Source of the DNA: Caenorhabditis elegans
Lineage: Eukaryota; Nematoda; Chromadorea; Rhabditida; Rhabditidae
Assembly: GCF_000002985.6 (NCBI RefSeq)
Contig: NC_003280.10
Span: forward strand, 10,288,501-10,352,500
Direction of reading: 5' to 3'
DNA: 64,000 nt
Position 1 is the first letter of the stretch, and every line of letters begins with the position of its first letter. The position numbers were made by a program, and so were the translations under genes. Positions 32,992 to 46,700 of the stretch are shown one piece after another. The notes below the pieces were generated by a model. That model was not told the origin of the DNA. It did not search any database and saw only the letters and a list, made by a program, of their open reading frames with translations.

Positions 32992-35900
32992 ATGAGGAGC
33001 TCGTGGATTTTGGTGGCATTTTTTGTAATTGCTAGTGTACAGGTACTTGAAATTTGAATTTTCTTGTCGATTAAACTTTTTTCAAATTATTCTGAACATT
33101 CTCATATTCTTGAACTCTCAACCTGAGATCATCACTAAAAATTAATCAAAATTTTAAAATTTCATGTCATTTTCGTTCTGATCTTCAGATACATTTTGTA
33201 TCATTCTATCAGTACTGTTCTTATATTTTACCCTGTGCTAGGAAATGTTTTACTGCAATTTGAACCAATTTTTGCCAAAATAGAAAGGTTTGATTAATTT
33301 TAAATTTTTCTAATAAACATAATTTATTACTTTAAATTTGACAAAACTATTATCAGATTAAACATGTATGAATAATTAAATTCGAGTCATTAGAAAATTA
33401 AAATTTTTTTGTTGAAAAACCCAGTAAAGTCTAGAACATCTTTTGCTCCCCCAGAAAACCCACCATTTCTAGGCAATTCCTCAACGAACAAAACGCCAAA
33501 ACTGCGACTGTACACCCGGAGAGGCTCCAAAATGTGGTTGTCAAGTGATGCCAACTCCAGAAATTGGTGGAGGTCAAATGATTTGCACGTGCTCGCCGCC
33601 GGTACCACCAAAATGTGTCTGTACGGAGGGAAATGTTGTGAGTTTTGGATTTTTATTCAAATTTCGGAAAAAAAACTAAAACTGGATTATTCTAATAAAA
33701 TATTTTTGACTGTTCAGTATAAATTGAAAATTGCAGAGAAACATCATAACTGGACCATCCCTCCCAGCTCTCTTCAAGCCATACAACTGTGTCTCCACAT
33801 GTGAAAGTTCCTGCCTCGAATCCTGCAATCGACTAAACTTTAACATGAAGTGCAGCTCAGTGTGTAGTGAAGCTTGTGAGTTCACATGTGCCAAGCAAGG
33901 AACCAGCACTACTCCAACAACGACCCAAGCACCTGCCACAACAGCAATGGTTCCACTTCCATCGAACATTCAAGAATATCGATTTATTATTCCTGCTGGA
34001 TCCATGCTGACAAAGCCAACGACTTCCACATCAGCACCGGTCATTTTGAGCCAGAAAATCCAGGTTAACCAGTTTTATTTAGGAACTTAAAAGTTATCAA
34101 TCCGTTTTCAGATAACTTGCCCAACAGAATGTCAGCCAGCCTGCAGTTTTGTGTGCACCAAGTTGCGTCCAACTCTGAAAGTGATCACCCAAATGTTTGA
34201 TTCTAAAACTGATGAGACCACATGCAGAACAAGTTGTAGCAGTGCTTGCTTGTCCGTTTGCGCGTGAGTTTTGAATTTTTTTGAATTATGTCTATAAATT
34301 TCCGGAAAAATCGAGCTATTTATTTTGTTACAGTAATCTACAATTTCATGAATTTATTGGTTTTTCAAATAAAAACTAGAATATGAAACAAAACCAGCCA
34401 TCGAAAACTAGTGTTACAGCCATATTATCAGGAGATATCGTATCACATACCTTTTCTTCCAATTTCTCATCTACCCCCTTAATATTTCAGTTCATCTGGA
34501 GTTCCGGGAAACGAATGCCAATCGAATTGCGCGCCAGCATGTGAAGACACTTGTACTATTGTGAAGCCCGTAAGTGAACAACAAAAAAAATACCGAAACA
34601 AAAAAAATGTTTCACGGCTTATAAAAAAGAGCAAAGTTTGCAGGTCGCCGTTGCCACAACCACTCAAATTCAATCGACGTCATCGAGCGGTGGTCAGTGT
34701 GTTTCTGTTTGCATGCCAGCTTGCACTCAACAATGCATGTTTACTGTTCAGGTACGTTGGGAAGACTTGTGGGAATTAGATATTAAAATTATTAGGTTCA
34801 GAAGTATCAAAAAGTAATTTTACAGATGCAAATCGCTTTGTCACAAGCCGTTCCTCAAACAACTGAGAAACCAACTCAAGCCGTGCTCATTCCAATTGCA
34901 CCAGTTTCGATTGTAGTTTCAGATCGTGGGTTGAGCAGATCTTTGAATTGCATAAAATCATAAAAATAATAATTTCAGCACCCACCACAACTGCCGCTCC
35001 AACTGTCATTACTCTTGGAACTATTTGTAGGAACGAGTGCCTTGTAAGATTTAAAAAAAAACTGTGGATTTGGCTCCCACTTTTTGCTTAAGTTTGGCAT
35101 AAATAATATTCACTTGAATCAGAAGTTGGCTGGATTTGGGCAGATTTTGGGCAAGACTTGGATTAAGACTGGTCCAAAGTTTAATCCAAGTTTAACCCAG
35201 CTATTGCAAAGCCCACTTCAAAGGCGACACCAGTAGGCGTAGTTGTTTTTGCTTGCCTAGACAACCTACTAGCAAGTACCTAAAGTGCTAGAAAACTATT
35301 TATTATAGGCTACTGTAGTAATATTCTTGATGAATTCGGCAGAAATATCTGCTGATTGGTACATTTTAGGCACGAGCTATTGTAGAGTGTAGACATAAAC
35401 AATTTAAACTCCCTGTATCTTTTTTATTTCTAAAGCTCAGCTGCTGTCTGCCCGCCAAGTGACCACCCACTTGAGATTCTCTGAAATCCTTGTATCCTCT
35501 CCCCGAGCTAAGTGAGAGCTTGTTCACAGGTTCTCGGTTAGCTATTTCGGAAACTCTCTTTCAAATCAACTCAGCCAGCAAGAGTGTGTAAAACCGAAGA
35601 ACATTGTGCAAATACAAGGAAAAATATCCCCCTGCCTCCCAATAGGTACTCGTTGTTCCACACTACTTCTCTCCTCATAATTCTATTGTTTCCGTTTTAA
35701 CTGTTGTGTGTTTCGAGACATTTGTTGAAACACAAGAAACACAAAAAAAACACAAAACAATAGTTTTTGAAGAGGTGTTGAAGTTGCGAGGTGTAGAAAA
35801 AACAATGAGCCTCTTCTCAGGTCATAAAATCCACGAAAAAGTGTAAAGTGAGAAGCTGAAGATTAAGGGTCAAAAGAATAAAGTCATCTGAGAATTGATT

Positions 35901-36193
35901 TCCACTAATAAATTTTACCGATTTTCAGATTTTACTGTATTGGCTTACAATCCCTGAAAGTGTTGTCTATTTAACTTAGTAGATCCCAATTTTTTACCTC
36001 CTAAAAAAGTTCTGTGAAACCTGATCCAACCTTAATTTTTCAGGTCCAATGTGAGCACCAATGTCTTCCTAACAATCCGAACTGTATGGCAGCTTGCCAA
36101 ACGACTTGTTACCCAGTATGCCAATCGAAAATGCGTCGTCGCATGAAAGAAACGAAAAATCAACGAACTGAAGATTTTGCTCATCGTCAGTGA
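32992..36193 (+). CDS. Secreted C_tripleX cysteine-rich protein, 398 residues
   Basis: Nine exons (32992-33042, 33473-33637, 33737-34063, 34112-34263, 34491-34569, 34644-34751, 34826-34925, 34979-35043, 36044-36193) give 1,197 nt. Signal peptide MRSSWILVAFFVIASVQ is followed by convertase site RTKR (22-25) and Gln-Asn-Cys. Eight C-x3-C-x3-C-x3-C modules follow, for example CVSTCESSCLESC, CPTECQPACSFVC, CVSVCMPACTQQC and CMAACQTTCYPVC, spaced by Thr/Pro/Ser-rich linkers likely to be O-glycosylated (TSTTPTTTQAPATT). The tail is basic (KMRRRMKETKNQR). The exon plan (signal peptide alone in exon 1, phase 0, then the convertase site) matches both neighbours. The last intron is about 1 kb and holds dispersed repeats. 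Function is unknown. Confidence 0.85.
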
Positions 36194-37793
36194 ATAATCA
36201 ATTATTTATTTATTGATTCGATTATTTTGTATTTATTTATGTACCATCAGTATTCTAATGTTTTTGGGAGTAATTTAAGATTTTATGGTAATTTGCAATT
36301 TGACGAGTTAGTCAATGTATGTAGCGAATAAAACGTATTGAATTCAACAAGCCATTATTTTTATGAACGCCAAGTCGGCCATCCCAATTTAAAACATCCA
36401 AAATCCCAATATATATTTTTGTACTTTGATACAATAATTAATTGTGTAAAGAAAATACAATCAGAATACAAATTGACATGTATCATTTCGAAAGTTCCCA
36501 TACAAGAAAATTATTACATTTATCACTTGAAATTAAGTTGGTCCAAATATGTTAGAGCTAAAATTCTATTGAGCTCACTATCAGGACTCCGTTTGTTCAA
36601 ACATCTTTATTTATTTCAGTTGAATAAAAAAGTTGCCGAGACATTTGAAATATGGTGATTGAATGCAAAATCAATTGCACGTTTTTCCGTGAAGAGTCTA
36701 GACAGTTGGGAAACTTGGAATGATAGCTGAAAATATGCATGTTCCCTCAATAATGTGAACCGCCATAAAAAAGTTATTGGAAAATTTCAAGACGTCTCAT
36801 TGCGAATTTCAGGCCATTTGATACCTTCAAGTCTAATAGGGCATTGTCCCAATTTTCGGTACTCCTTCAAATCTTAGCAAATCAATAAAACTGGCAAAAT
36901 AAACAAAAAGATACATTTATAAACGGCCTCCTATTCCAACCAAAATGGAATATTTAAACTACTTTACTAGTCTGTATTTTTAAATCAGTACTTATATTCT
37001 GTAAGTTCTAAATTAGTACAGAACACAATATCTCAGCATTTCTAGTTCAACGACAACGAAAAAACTTATAATTTCCGTTTAAATTTGTATCAAATTGAAA
37101 CCTCCGTCACTATCTTCATCGAAACAATCCCAATTTGGTTCACCCCTTTGCTTTTTCCTGCCACTACAATCATCAATGTATGCTCATCAATAATCATCCT
37201 AATCACCAGCTTAATCACACAATGTCCTTTCTTCTCAAGCATGCCCCCATTCTAAAAAACAAACATCGGTGGAACAGACAAGAGGATGACCCCCTTCCGT
37301 CCTTTCCGAACTCTCCAAATTAGTGCCGATTTCCTTCCCCGCAAAAAGTTCGGGTAGCTCTCCAGTCGATTCAAGCGGCCAACAACGAACATACATTGAC
37401 AATTTGTACATGGCGAAATACAAACAAACAGGATTCAAAAATTGCCTTGGGAAGCCATGGGGGCTCTCTCGTCCAGCAGGAGCACCAACGCGTCAGGCTG
37501 TCCTTTTTGCCGCGCGGAAATGCTCCGCCTCTGAGCGCGCATTCCGCGAAGCTTTTACCGCCCTCCTATCGCCCCCTCCGGAGAGCTCTTCAAGCAGTAA
37601 GAGAGAAGCAGAGTGAGAAATAGATTTTGAAGGATTTGTGTGTGTGTGTGTGAAGACTTATTATATACCATTTCTGTCTGTTAATAATCTTGTATCCGTA
37701 CTCTTATTCATATTGTTCATCACTTAAATTCATATACAGTAATCCAATCCCTCCTGGATCTGAGAATTAGGAATCAATCATAAAATCTTCCCG
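36194..37793. other. Intergenic region upstream of the third cysteine-rich gene
   Basis: 1.6 kb without a gene. A GC-rich block at about 37,440-37,620 and a (GT)n tract at about 37,637-37,652 sit 150-350 bp before the next start and look like promoter or 5'-UTR DNA. AATAAA for the preceding gene is at about 36,328. Confidence 0.55.
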
Positions 37794-40700
37794 ATGGGAC
37801 GCTCGAATTCTCTTCGGCTACTATTCTTATTCTGCCTTCTTTTGGCACTTTCTACTGCTGCGGTGAGTTTATTTTTGGTTTTTTGTTGGTAGTTACTTTG
37901 ACTTTATTTGCTTTTGAATTGTTTGCTCGTAACTTGACCTGCTCGGTAAACTGGACTAATTAAAATCCTTTTGAAACTTTTGCGGTCAACCACTGTTAAT
38001 TAGTCAGATATTTGTCTTCTCACAAAATTAAAGAGTTTTATAACTTATTTTATACGAACCATCTCTTATTAGCTTACTTTGGTTTGGTAAATCTTTATTT
38101 TGGGTGTGAACTTTGGTATTAACTGTATCGAACATTAGGTAACAAGCCTTCAATGTCTGTAACATAATTTGTAAACTAGATTGTGTTTCTTTAAGAGTCT
38201 TTGTTGCAAGTTTTAAATTTTGTGAAAATACCGTTTTTATCAGTATTAGAAAAAATTAGTTCTCTGCAATTTCTGAAAATCATTTTCTATGGATTTCTAT
38301 TTTTTCGAAAAAATAATTCTATTGAAAGTACATTTTTGAAGATTACAAAACTTCAATTAGTCTATCCCTACAATATTTTATGTTGTGGGAACAATTGATG
38401 GGTTTGAAACTAGAATTTGATGACGCAACATTTTTTTTTAATTTTGCAGCTAGTGAATTCTAACAATTGCAGACTTTCTCTCTAACAGATTAATCAAAAA
38501 ATAAATTAAAATTGTTTTGACCTTTTGGGAGCAATTTTATTCTAATTGTAGGAAAAATAAAAAACTTGTAAAAAAATTCAATTTGAGAATGGTTCCAATT
38601 TGGTTTTGACGGTTCAGTTTTACCATAATCCATTATTTCAAAACTACAAGGAGACAATCTTGGAAAAACGAGTCATGTTAGTATACCGGCTCTGTGACAT
38701 TGATGCCTACCTGTGCGCCTACAGTATTTTTGTAGTCGACTGCAAAAAGCATGGTATGAATGTAGTAGGTCACTTTCAAGTCGAGTTTAATGCCTACATT
38801 GAGTGTCTGGTAAAAATGCTACTAAATATTGCTCTAGACAAACTCACCATTAAATCATGCATTAACCCAACTTTATTTCGAAACATTTTGATTCACATGG
38901 GCCAAAGTCTAAAGAATTTTGACAAAACTCCGCCCCGATTCTTTGACCCGATTCCTCTTCTTTTTATTCCAAATCGAGTTTTCTTCCCAAAAAGCCTGCT
39001 CATTCCAAGACAGTCAAACGAAGGTTTCTATTTCAATTTAGTCGGCGTCTCGTCCATTTCCACTGGCTCCAAGGTCTCTGTGTTGCGCGAGAGTTTGTTT
39101 CTATTGTCAGGCAAAGGTGAACACAATGAAAACAGAAAGTAAACACCCATTCGCCAGAGAGAGAAAAAGATTCGGTTTTTCTCCCAATTCTTTAACATCA
39201 TGACCCCGTCATACACACAAAATGTCTGGTGAAATGGAAATTGGGTGAGAAGGAGAAAACATTTGAAAATTTAGAATGTTTCTTCTTCTTCTTCTTCATG
39301 GGATGGTGAATTAACAAAGGGATGCACAAAAATGGAAAAAGCGGAAACAGGAAACATCTGTTTTGAAACCGATATTGTTGCGAGAAACCGTAATTCGAAA
39401 ACCGGAAGATCCTTCCATTTTTGGATTACTAAAATTACTAGACATCAATAAAAAATTAGTTTTTTTTAACTATAGCTTATGCTTCAATTTTTATTGGATC
39501 CAAATATTTATTGTTCACACATAGTCTCTTGGCTCTGGTACATTCTCAATTAAAATTCAGTAAAAACCCCGCAGCTTCCTCGAAATAGCGTAACTTTCTG
39601 TCAAGCTTTTTGCAATTTTCTGACATTTTCCTGATGAGAATCTTTTCCAGGAACTTACCTCCAGCAACTTATTCGATCATATCTTTAGAAATTGCCTAAT
39701 TGTTTGCAGAAAGTTGATCCAAAATCCCGAGTTCACCGGGAAGGCTAAAGAATTTCCAAACTTTGAAAAAATTTGAACTGAACATTTTTTCATGCTGCCA
39801 AATCTTGATTATGTATCTTACCTCCCGTAAACTTTTTTATCTGAAAATCCACAAAATCTCCAGGTATATTGCCGAAACCGCCTCAGACCCACACACACGC
39901 AATAGTTCGCCCCACCAAGTCCTAATGTTTGATTACCGGGGGCGTCGTCTTAAAAGAGTCAATAGATGAATGACCAACCGGGAAATCGGATATCCGATAT
40001 TCGAGAATGATATCGCCAAGGAAATGTGTGTGTGTATGTGTGTGTGTGGGATAAGGAAAGGTGATAAGGGGGCCCACTTATCAATTGTCACCTTTTCAAG
40101 AGTTTTGTTGCACTACGTAATAATAAAATCAGCGATTTCCGTATTTGGTTGGAGGGAAAATTAACGGTCTCCTTTGAGCAAATGGAACTAGATAAAAAAT
40201 AAAATGGTAACCTCACATTTTGGAAATTACTTCAAAATTGAAAAGCAAAATTCAACTCTTTTTGATTTCTCTGTACAAGAAGTTCCTAAAATTTTTATCT
40301 ATTTGAAAACTATTGTTCGTTTGGATTACTCTACATTACAGTACGGATTACAGTACGGGAGTGTTGTGTATTCGAAGGCGAGACGAGGAGAGAAGACGAG
40401 TAGTTTATTACATTACTAAACTAAGGAATAAATAAGTTAGTTCATAGAGTTCACGTTGCACGATCTTCTTAGCCACGTCGTGGGTCAATACACGTTGATA
40501 CCCAACAGGGAGGGTCACGGTAACAGTATAAATTGATGTTCTATTTGTTAATTAATCATCAACCAACTCAACTTTAAGTTAGAATTTCTATGACTTGACA
40601 TACTTTAAATTGGCATTTGTTGGGAAAATGTGTCTTTTTACACAGTAGTACAACTGTTTACACTGTTACCGTACCCCTACCGTACCCAGCCACAATGTTA

Positions 40701-43700
40701 CAGTAGCACCAGTAGCATTCAAGATAAATTTTGCAACAGTACTGCTACAGCATTCATACCGTACTACTACAGTAACCCTAAAGTGTCCCGTCATAAATCT
40801 TAATTACAGCCTTTTCGGATTAGAAACGATGCAAAAATTGTCCAAAACTTTTAAAATCCACTAATCGATCTTTTGATCTCATTTCCCTTCCCGATATTGG
40901 CTCTCTAAAAATCTCTCCGAATTCATAATACAAGGGTTGTTGTTGAGCAGAACTAACATATTTCGAGTGGTTTTTCTCACGAAACAACACATAAATCTAT
41001 CGTTTTTGTGTATGTGGACACTCTCGTCTAGACTCGGAATATGCCTTCCGCGCCCGATAAAACAAAGAAAAATTGTGTATTGTTTGTAGATTTGAAAAAT
41101 AAAAAACGTTTTAATAACTCGAAAATGGGAAAACACATTTTAAAATTAGAGTTGATAGACTAAACTGTTTTATATACGCTTTCCTCCCAATAGACATGTG
41201 TCTACGTGACATATTTAGTTTCCAGTAATTATCCTGTCCATTTCCAGAGTCGCCGTTTAAAGCGTCAATGTGGATGCTCAAACTTCTGTAACTGCCAGCA
41301 ACAACCAGTCTTCTTCGCGCAAATCTCCTTGCCGGCATGCTCGTGCCAACAGGCGCCAATTTGCCAACCACAATGCCCGAGAGCAGAAATCGTAAGTTTC
41401 AGAGTTTTAGAAATATGCTAAGCAGTTTATTTCAGAACTCTGACTGCTCCGCTACATGTGTTCGAGCATGTATTCCATCTTGCTCCAAAAGCACTGGAAA
41501 CACATTTGCATGTTCCACAACCTGTGAGAGCACTTGCGATAAGACTTGTGCGTCAGCAGCTCAACAGGCTATGTCGCATATTCAGGTATACTCTGTATCG
41601 ATTTCAAACTGATTATAAACTATTTCTGTGTTTCAGGTATCCCCACCAAATCCTCAACCACTTGTTCCAATTGCCGCTGCTCCAACAGTAGACGACTCCT
41701 GTCAGAATGTGTGCCAGAACGTGTGCCAAGGAGCATGTGTCTCACAAAACTCTCCACCTGCAGTGTGCCAACAAACTTGTAGACAATCCTGCCAATTCGG
41801 ATGCGCTACCAACGAACAATGTATGTTTTTGAAAAACAAAAATTGAGAATGGAAATTTGAATAACATCTATTCACTTTATGTCAAAAAAATTTTGATCGG
41901 CTTTTGAAAAGGTTAATTCAAAAAACTTGGTTGCTTGAAAATGGTATTTTCAAATATTTTAAACCAATTGACTACAAGTTAAATAATTAAATTGAACTGC
42001 ATGTATTCTGAAAGAGATAAATTCCATATGGTTTTTAAACAAAAAAAAAAAAATTATTATTTAGTATTACTTTCAATATGTGAGCATTAATTCCTATTTA
42101 AAGAGCGCTGAGTTAGTACGGTAATACATGAAGCCGAAAGCTAAAATTATAATTACCAATATTTTTAAAATTTATAGTTTACTTGTCTTATTCATAAAAT
42201 AAATTTATTTTTCAGTGCCCACGACATCTTCTACCTCAACCAACGCACCAACGATCAAAATAACTCTTAACATCAACGATGCTTACTTCGACTCTAACTG
42301 TGCTCCAAAATGCACTCAATCGTGCCATTCTCAATGTATTTCCCAAGGAAACCCTGCAGCTTCCTGCTCCAACTCCTGCAACACCGAGTGCTCGGACAAA
42401 TGCTCAACACGTCCAGTTCAAGCCCAAGTGCAACAAATTCAACCCCAACAGGTGCAGATCACGATTCCCCAGACTTGTCAATCGCGTTGCGAGAATCGCT
42501 GCCTTTCCACGTGTACTGCCTCTCAACCATCAGTCTGTGCACCATCATGCTCCACTGCTTGTCAACTATCATGTGATAGCATTGGAGCCGCCACCGCACC
42601 ACAGAGCACCAATCCGACACCAGTTGAGGTGAGGGCGTTGTGCACTCCAACGTGTATGCCCCAATGCCTACCGTCCTGTACTGCCACTACCACTACAACA
42701 ACCACCCAAACCCCATATATCCAAACTCTTGCCCCAGCTCCAGCCCCAGCCCCCGTTCAAATACAGATTATTCAAAAACAATGTGTGCCTAGCTGTATGC
42801 CAGCTTGCCAACCATCATGTACCAATCCAGTGCCCCTTACCACTCAAGCCCCGGTCCCCGTAGTGAATCAGTGTATCCCACCATGTCAACCTCAATGTCT
42901 GCAATCATGCTTGGAACAGCATATTCAACCACAGGTGGTCACACAGCTTCCTCAATGTATTCCCCAATGTCAACCGGCGTGTGAACCACAATGTATCCAG
43001 GAGACTACTACCACTACTACAACTACCACTACCCAATCTCCTCAGGTATCCACTGATGAGCCTGTGCCTGATTATCCACTTGACACCACTAGCACCGCAC
43101 CCTTTCCTAGCACAACTGAGCCAGAGTATGAAGACGAAGAACTAACAACTATAGAACCAGAGGTAGAGACTACTACCGAATCAGTAGAACTTGAAACTGA
43201 ACCTGAGCCGGAGCCAGAACCGGAGCCAGAGCCAGATTATACTACCCCTGAGCCAATTGACTATACCACTGTAGAGCCATACGACTACCCACAATACGAC
43301 CAGCCAAGCACTCCATCCACTCCCAGCACTCCTAGCCCTCCTAGCACTAGCACCATAACCTATCCAACCTTACCACCGTCCCAGCCAACACTACCACCCA
43401 CTCAACCACAGCGGGATCAGTGCTTGCCAGCCTGTCAACCGACTTGCAATCAAAATTGTATTGTTGCAATGCAAGTTCTTCTCTATCTCTCATGCCCGGA
43501 AGCTTGTCGACCAGCATGTGATCCAAAATGTGCGTATCAATACCTTCGAAGCAATCCATCAACACCACAGCATTACAACCCAACTGCTCTTGCTTCACAG
43601 TCCAGATGCGTTTCGGCATGTATGCCAGCGTGTCTTTTGGATTGCGTATTACCATATTTTGGCGATAAGACATTACCTACCTTATCACCGAGGGTGGTAG

Positions 43701-46700
43701 TTGAGCAAATTCCCGAAGAGATGCCTGTTGATTGGGGAAGGTTGAGGGATCAGGCTACTAATCAACCACTCTATCTTCAAGCTTCCACTCAAAATCCTCA
43801 AGGTTACCTCCAAACTCGCCCGCAAGCATATGTTCAACCTGCTTCCCAATCACAACCAGCAAAACCATCAGCTACGACCTATGTTCAGCCATCATCTGCT
43901 CAACAATCCTATGTTCAGCCCACTCAACCTTCCCAACAAGCCCACCAAACTTACCAAAATGCACAGCCTCACCCTCAAGCTCAAACCATTCATTTACAAT
44001 ACAAAGTCACTGGAGCACCGAGCACCCCTACCCTCCAATTCGCACAAGCTTCCCAACCAACCCAATCCTTCACACTTGCTCAACATCAAGCTCAAAACCA
44101 AGCCAAGGCTCTTCATGCTTCTCACGCAGCATATAACTCTCCAAGTCAACCAGTATCTGGTGCATATCAACCATGGTCCGTTCCAAAAACACCCCTGACT
44201 ATGCCTGGAAGCCTTTATAATACAGCATCTCCGGTTCCGGGTTTGGGTTCACAACCAAAGTTTCAAATGCAAATGGTTCAAGTTGGTGGGGTTCCTAAAA
44301 ATTTGAACCCATCAACCCCAGTTAACTATTTGACTGTTAATCTGAAGTCGGCTCCGGGAGTTCAGGGGTCTCAGGCTCCGATAGTAAAATTCAAGTCACC
44401 ACCTACACAGATTTCACCTGCACCACCACCAGCTAAACAAGCTTCACGAACCATACCACTTACACGCCTTTTCTCCACCTACGGTTCAGTTCCTAAATCC
44501 TTATCTAACCATATTCAATCTTCCTCTCTTGCAACACCACAACCATCGGAGACTAATGACGTCATCGACGATAACACCCCTTTTGTTGACGTTCTTCCAA
44601 AAAACGACCCAATAGAGGAAGAATGTGTCCCACAATGCATGCCACAATGTGATCCATATTGTATTTCACAGCACCGCTACAGTCTTCGCTCACCAACAGC
44701 TTCACCTGGAGCATCATGCCCGAAAGCTTGCATGCCAGAATGCTCCAACCAGTGTGTTGCCACTTTGCAATGTCCACTCTCATGTCAACCAGCTTGTCAA
44801 CCTTCATGCCTTCAGAAGCCACCAATTATCAAGATTACGGTAACTGGACAGCAAGTTGGATGTGTGGAGCAGTGTCAGCCAGCGTGCGATCCAAAGTGCA
44901 TCATCGCCACGATCAAGGTTTTTAAGTTTTTTTTTCAGTTTTTTAGCTTTACTAGGTTTTGCACATTTGAACTTTTTGTTAATGCTTCCTGCTTTGTTAG
45001 CTTGAGCCTGAGAAATTCATGTTTTCAACTTGAAAAATAAACACTTTCTTCTGTTCATAGTCACGTTCAGACTCCGTCTCAACAACCGCAATTCGTCGTG
45101 ACGACGACACAAGCACCCCCAGCTCCTGCACCACAACAACAACAGCAACTTGCCAGTTGCCCACAGCTTTGTCAACCACAATGCACTTCACAATGCGTTC
45201 AGGCAAGTTGGCGGCGATTCGAAATCAACTTAGCGCTTCTAGAAGTTGGATAAAAAGGGACAAAATTTCTGTCGGTTCAAGTTCATAATTTTGTTTGAAA
45301 TATTTATAGGGAATTAAAATGGAGATATGAAGATCAGTTTAAGGTATGGGAGTCATACCTTGAATTGTTTTTGCTGTCACTACCCAACAAACTTTTTCCT
45401 CTGTATCAAACTATGATTTTTTTAAAGATATTTCAGTCAACGTTTTAGCAACTCGCCTTTTCACACCTCTACCATGTTTCAATAGAAAAACCTGGAAGGT
45501 CATTAAAATATGAAATCAGAAAATAAACAATTATTTGGTCGACCTACAAAATTACTAGAAATGAACAAAGTACATAGATCCGATATGCAGTTGCCAAGAT
45601 ATGGGCGGAGCTTGTTTGGAGTATTCATTTCGGAGCACACAGTTAAAAATATCGAAAAATTGAGCCTACATAGTACATACATATTATGATTCAAAACTCA
45701 AAATACATATTATGATTCAAAACTCAAAAAAAAGTAGCACATCTATTGGAAAAATCAATTTATTTCTATACAAGTTTTTTCGAAGTTTAATTTTTGCAGC
45801 AACAACAATGCCCATGCCAACAAACGTGTCAAACGGGATGTCAACAACACAATCCAGACGCTCGTGTCTGTCAAAACGTTTGCGTGGAAGTTTGTGCATC
45901 CGAGTGCCCAAGAACTCAGCCAACAGTTCAGCAGCCAGCTCCACAACTTGTTCAACAACCAATCTATCAAACAGTTCAGGCTCCACTCTCCTATGTCCCA
46001 GTGGTCCCAGTTGCCACATCCGCTCCATCTCAAGCTTCTGGCCCTCAAATCACCATTAACTTTGCAGTTCCAGAGTGTATTCCAGTTTGTGAGCAAAGCT
46101 GTAATACTCAATGTGTCGAGAAATTCCCTCAAGAACATTGTGGCTCTGTGTGCAATTCTCAGTGTCAAACCGCTTGTGCAACTCAGACTCCAGCTGTCCA
46201 AGCTGCTCCAGCACCATCCTGTCAGCCACAGTGTCAGCCAGCTTGTGAACCAGTTTGCATTGCTCAACAAGCTCAACCAGTCAGAATTCAAATCAATCTT
46301 GCAACTGCTTCTTCAGTCCTTCAAGCTTCTGATGCCTGTCAACCAATGTGCGAACAAAGCTGTGTTCAAGAATGTCAGTCGACTACTCTGAATGTTCAAG
46401 CAGCCACATGTCAACCTGCCTGCCAGTCAATCTGCCAGCAATCATGTGCTCCATTGGGTACTTCTGCTCCAGTCATGCAAACAATTCCAGTGGTTCCAGT
46501 GGCTACAGCTCCAGTTGCTTCTACACAATTGTGTGCTCCAAAATGCATCAGCGACTGTCAGGGTCTGTGTAAGAGCAACTCGCCACAATGCATCCAGGGT
46601 TAGTTGAACTGTCACAGGATACCGATGCATAATTGTGAATTCAGGTTGTGACGCTTCATGCCAACAACTTTGCGGTACAGCACCAACTCCAGCGGTTCCA

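Noticed and set aside
38600-39142. 180-codon plus-strand open frame inside the long intron of the giant cysteine-rich gene
   Set aside because: It starts at TTG, lacks splice or promoter context and includes dispersed-repeat words (GCCTACCTG). The amino-acid make-up follows no known domain, so it is most likely a chance frame.
42279-44843. Several 70-120 codon frames overlapping the 2.7-kb exon on both strands
   Set aside because: They are shadows created by the repetitive, Thr/Pro/Gln-rich composition. The main frame alone has the cysteine periodicity and in-frame splice sites.
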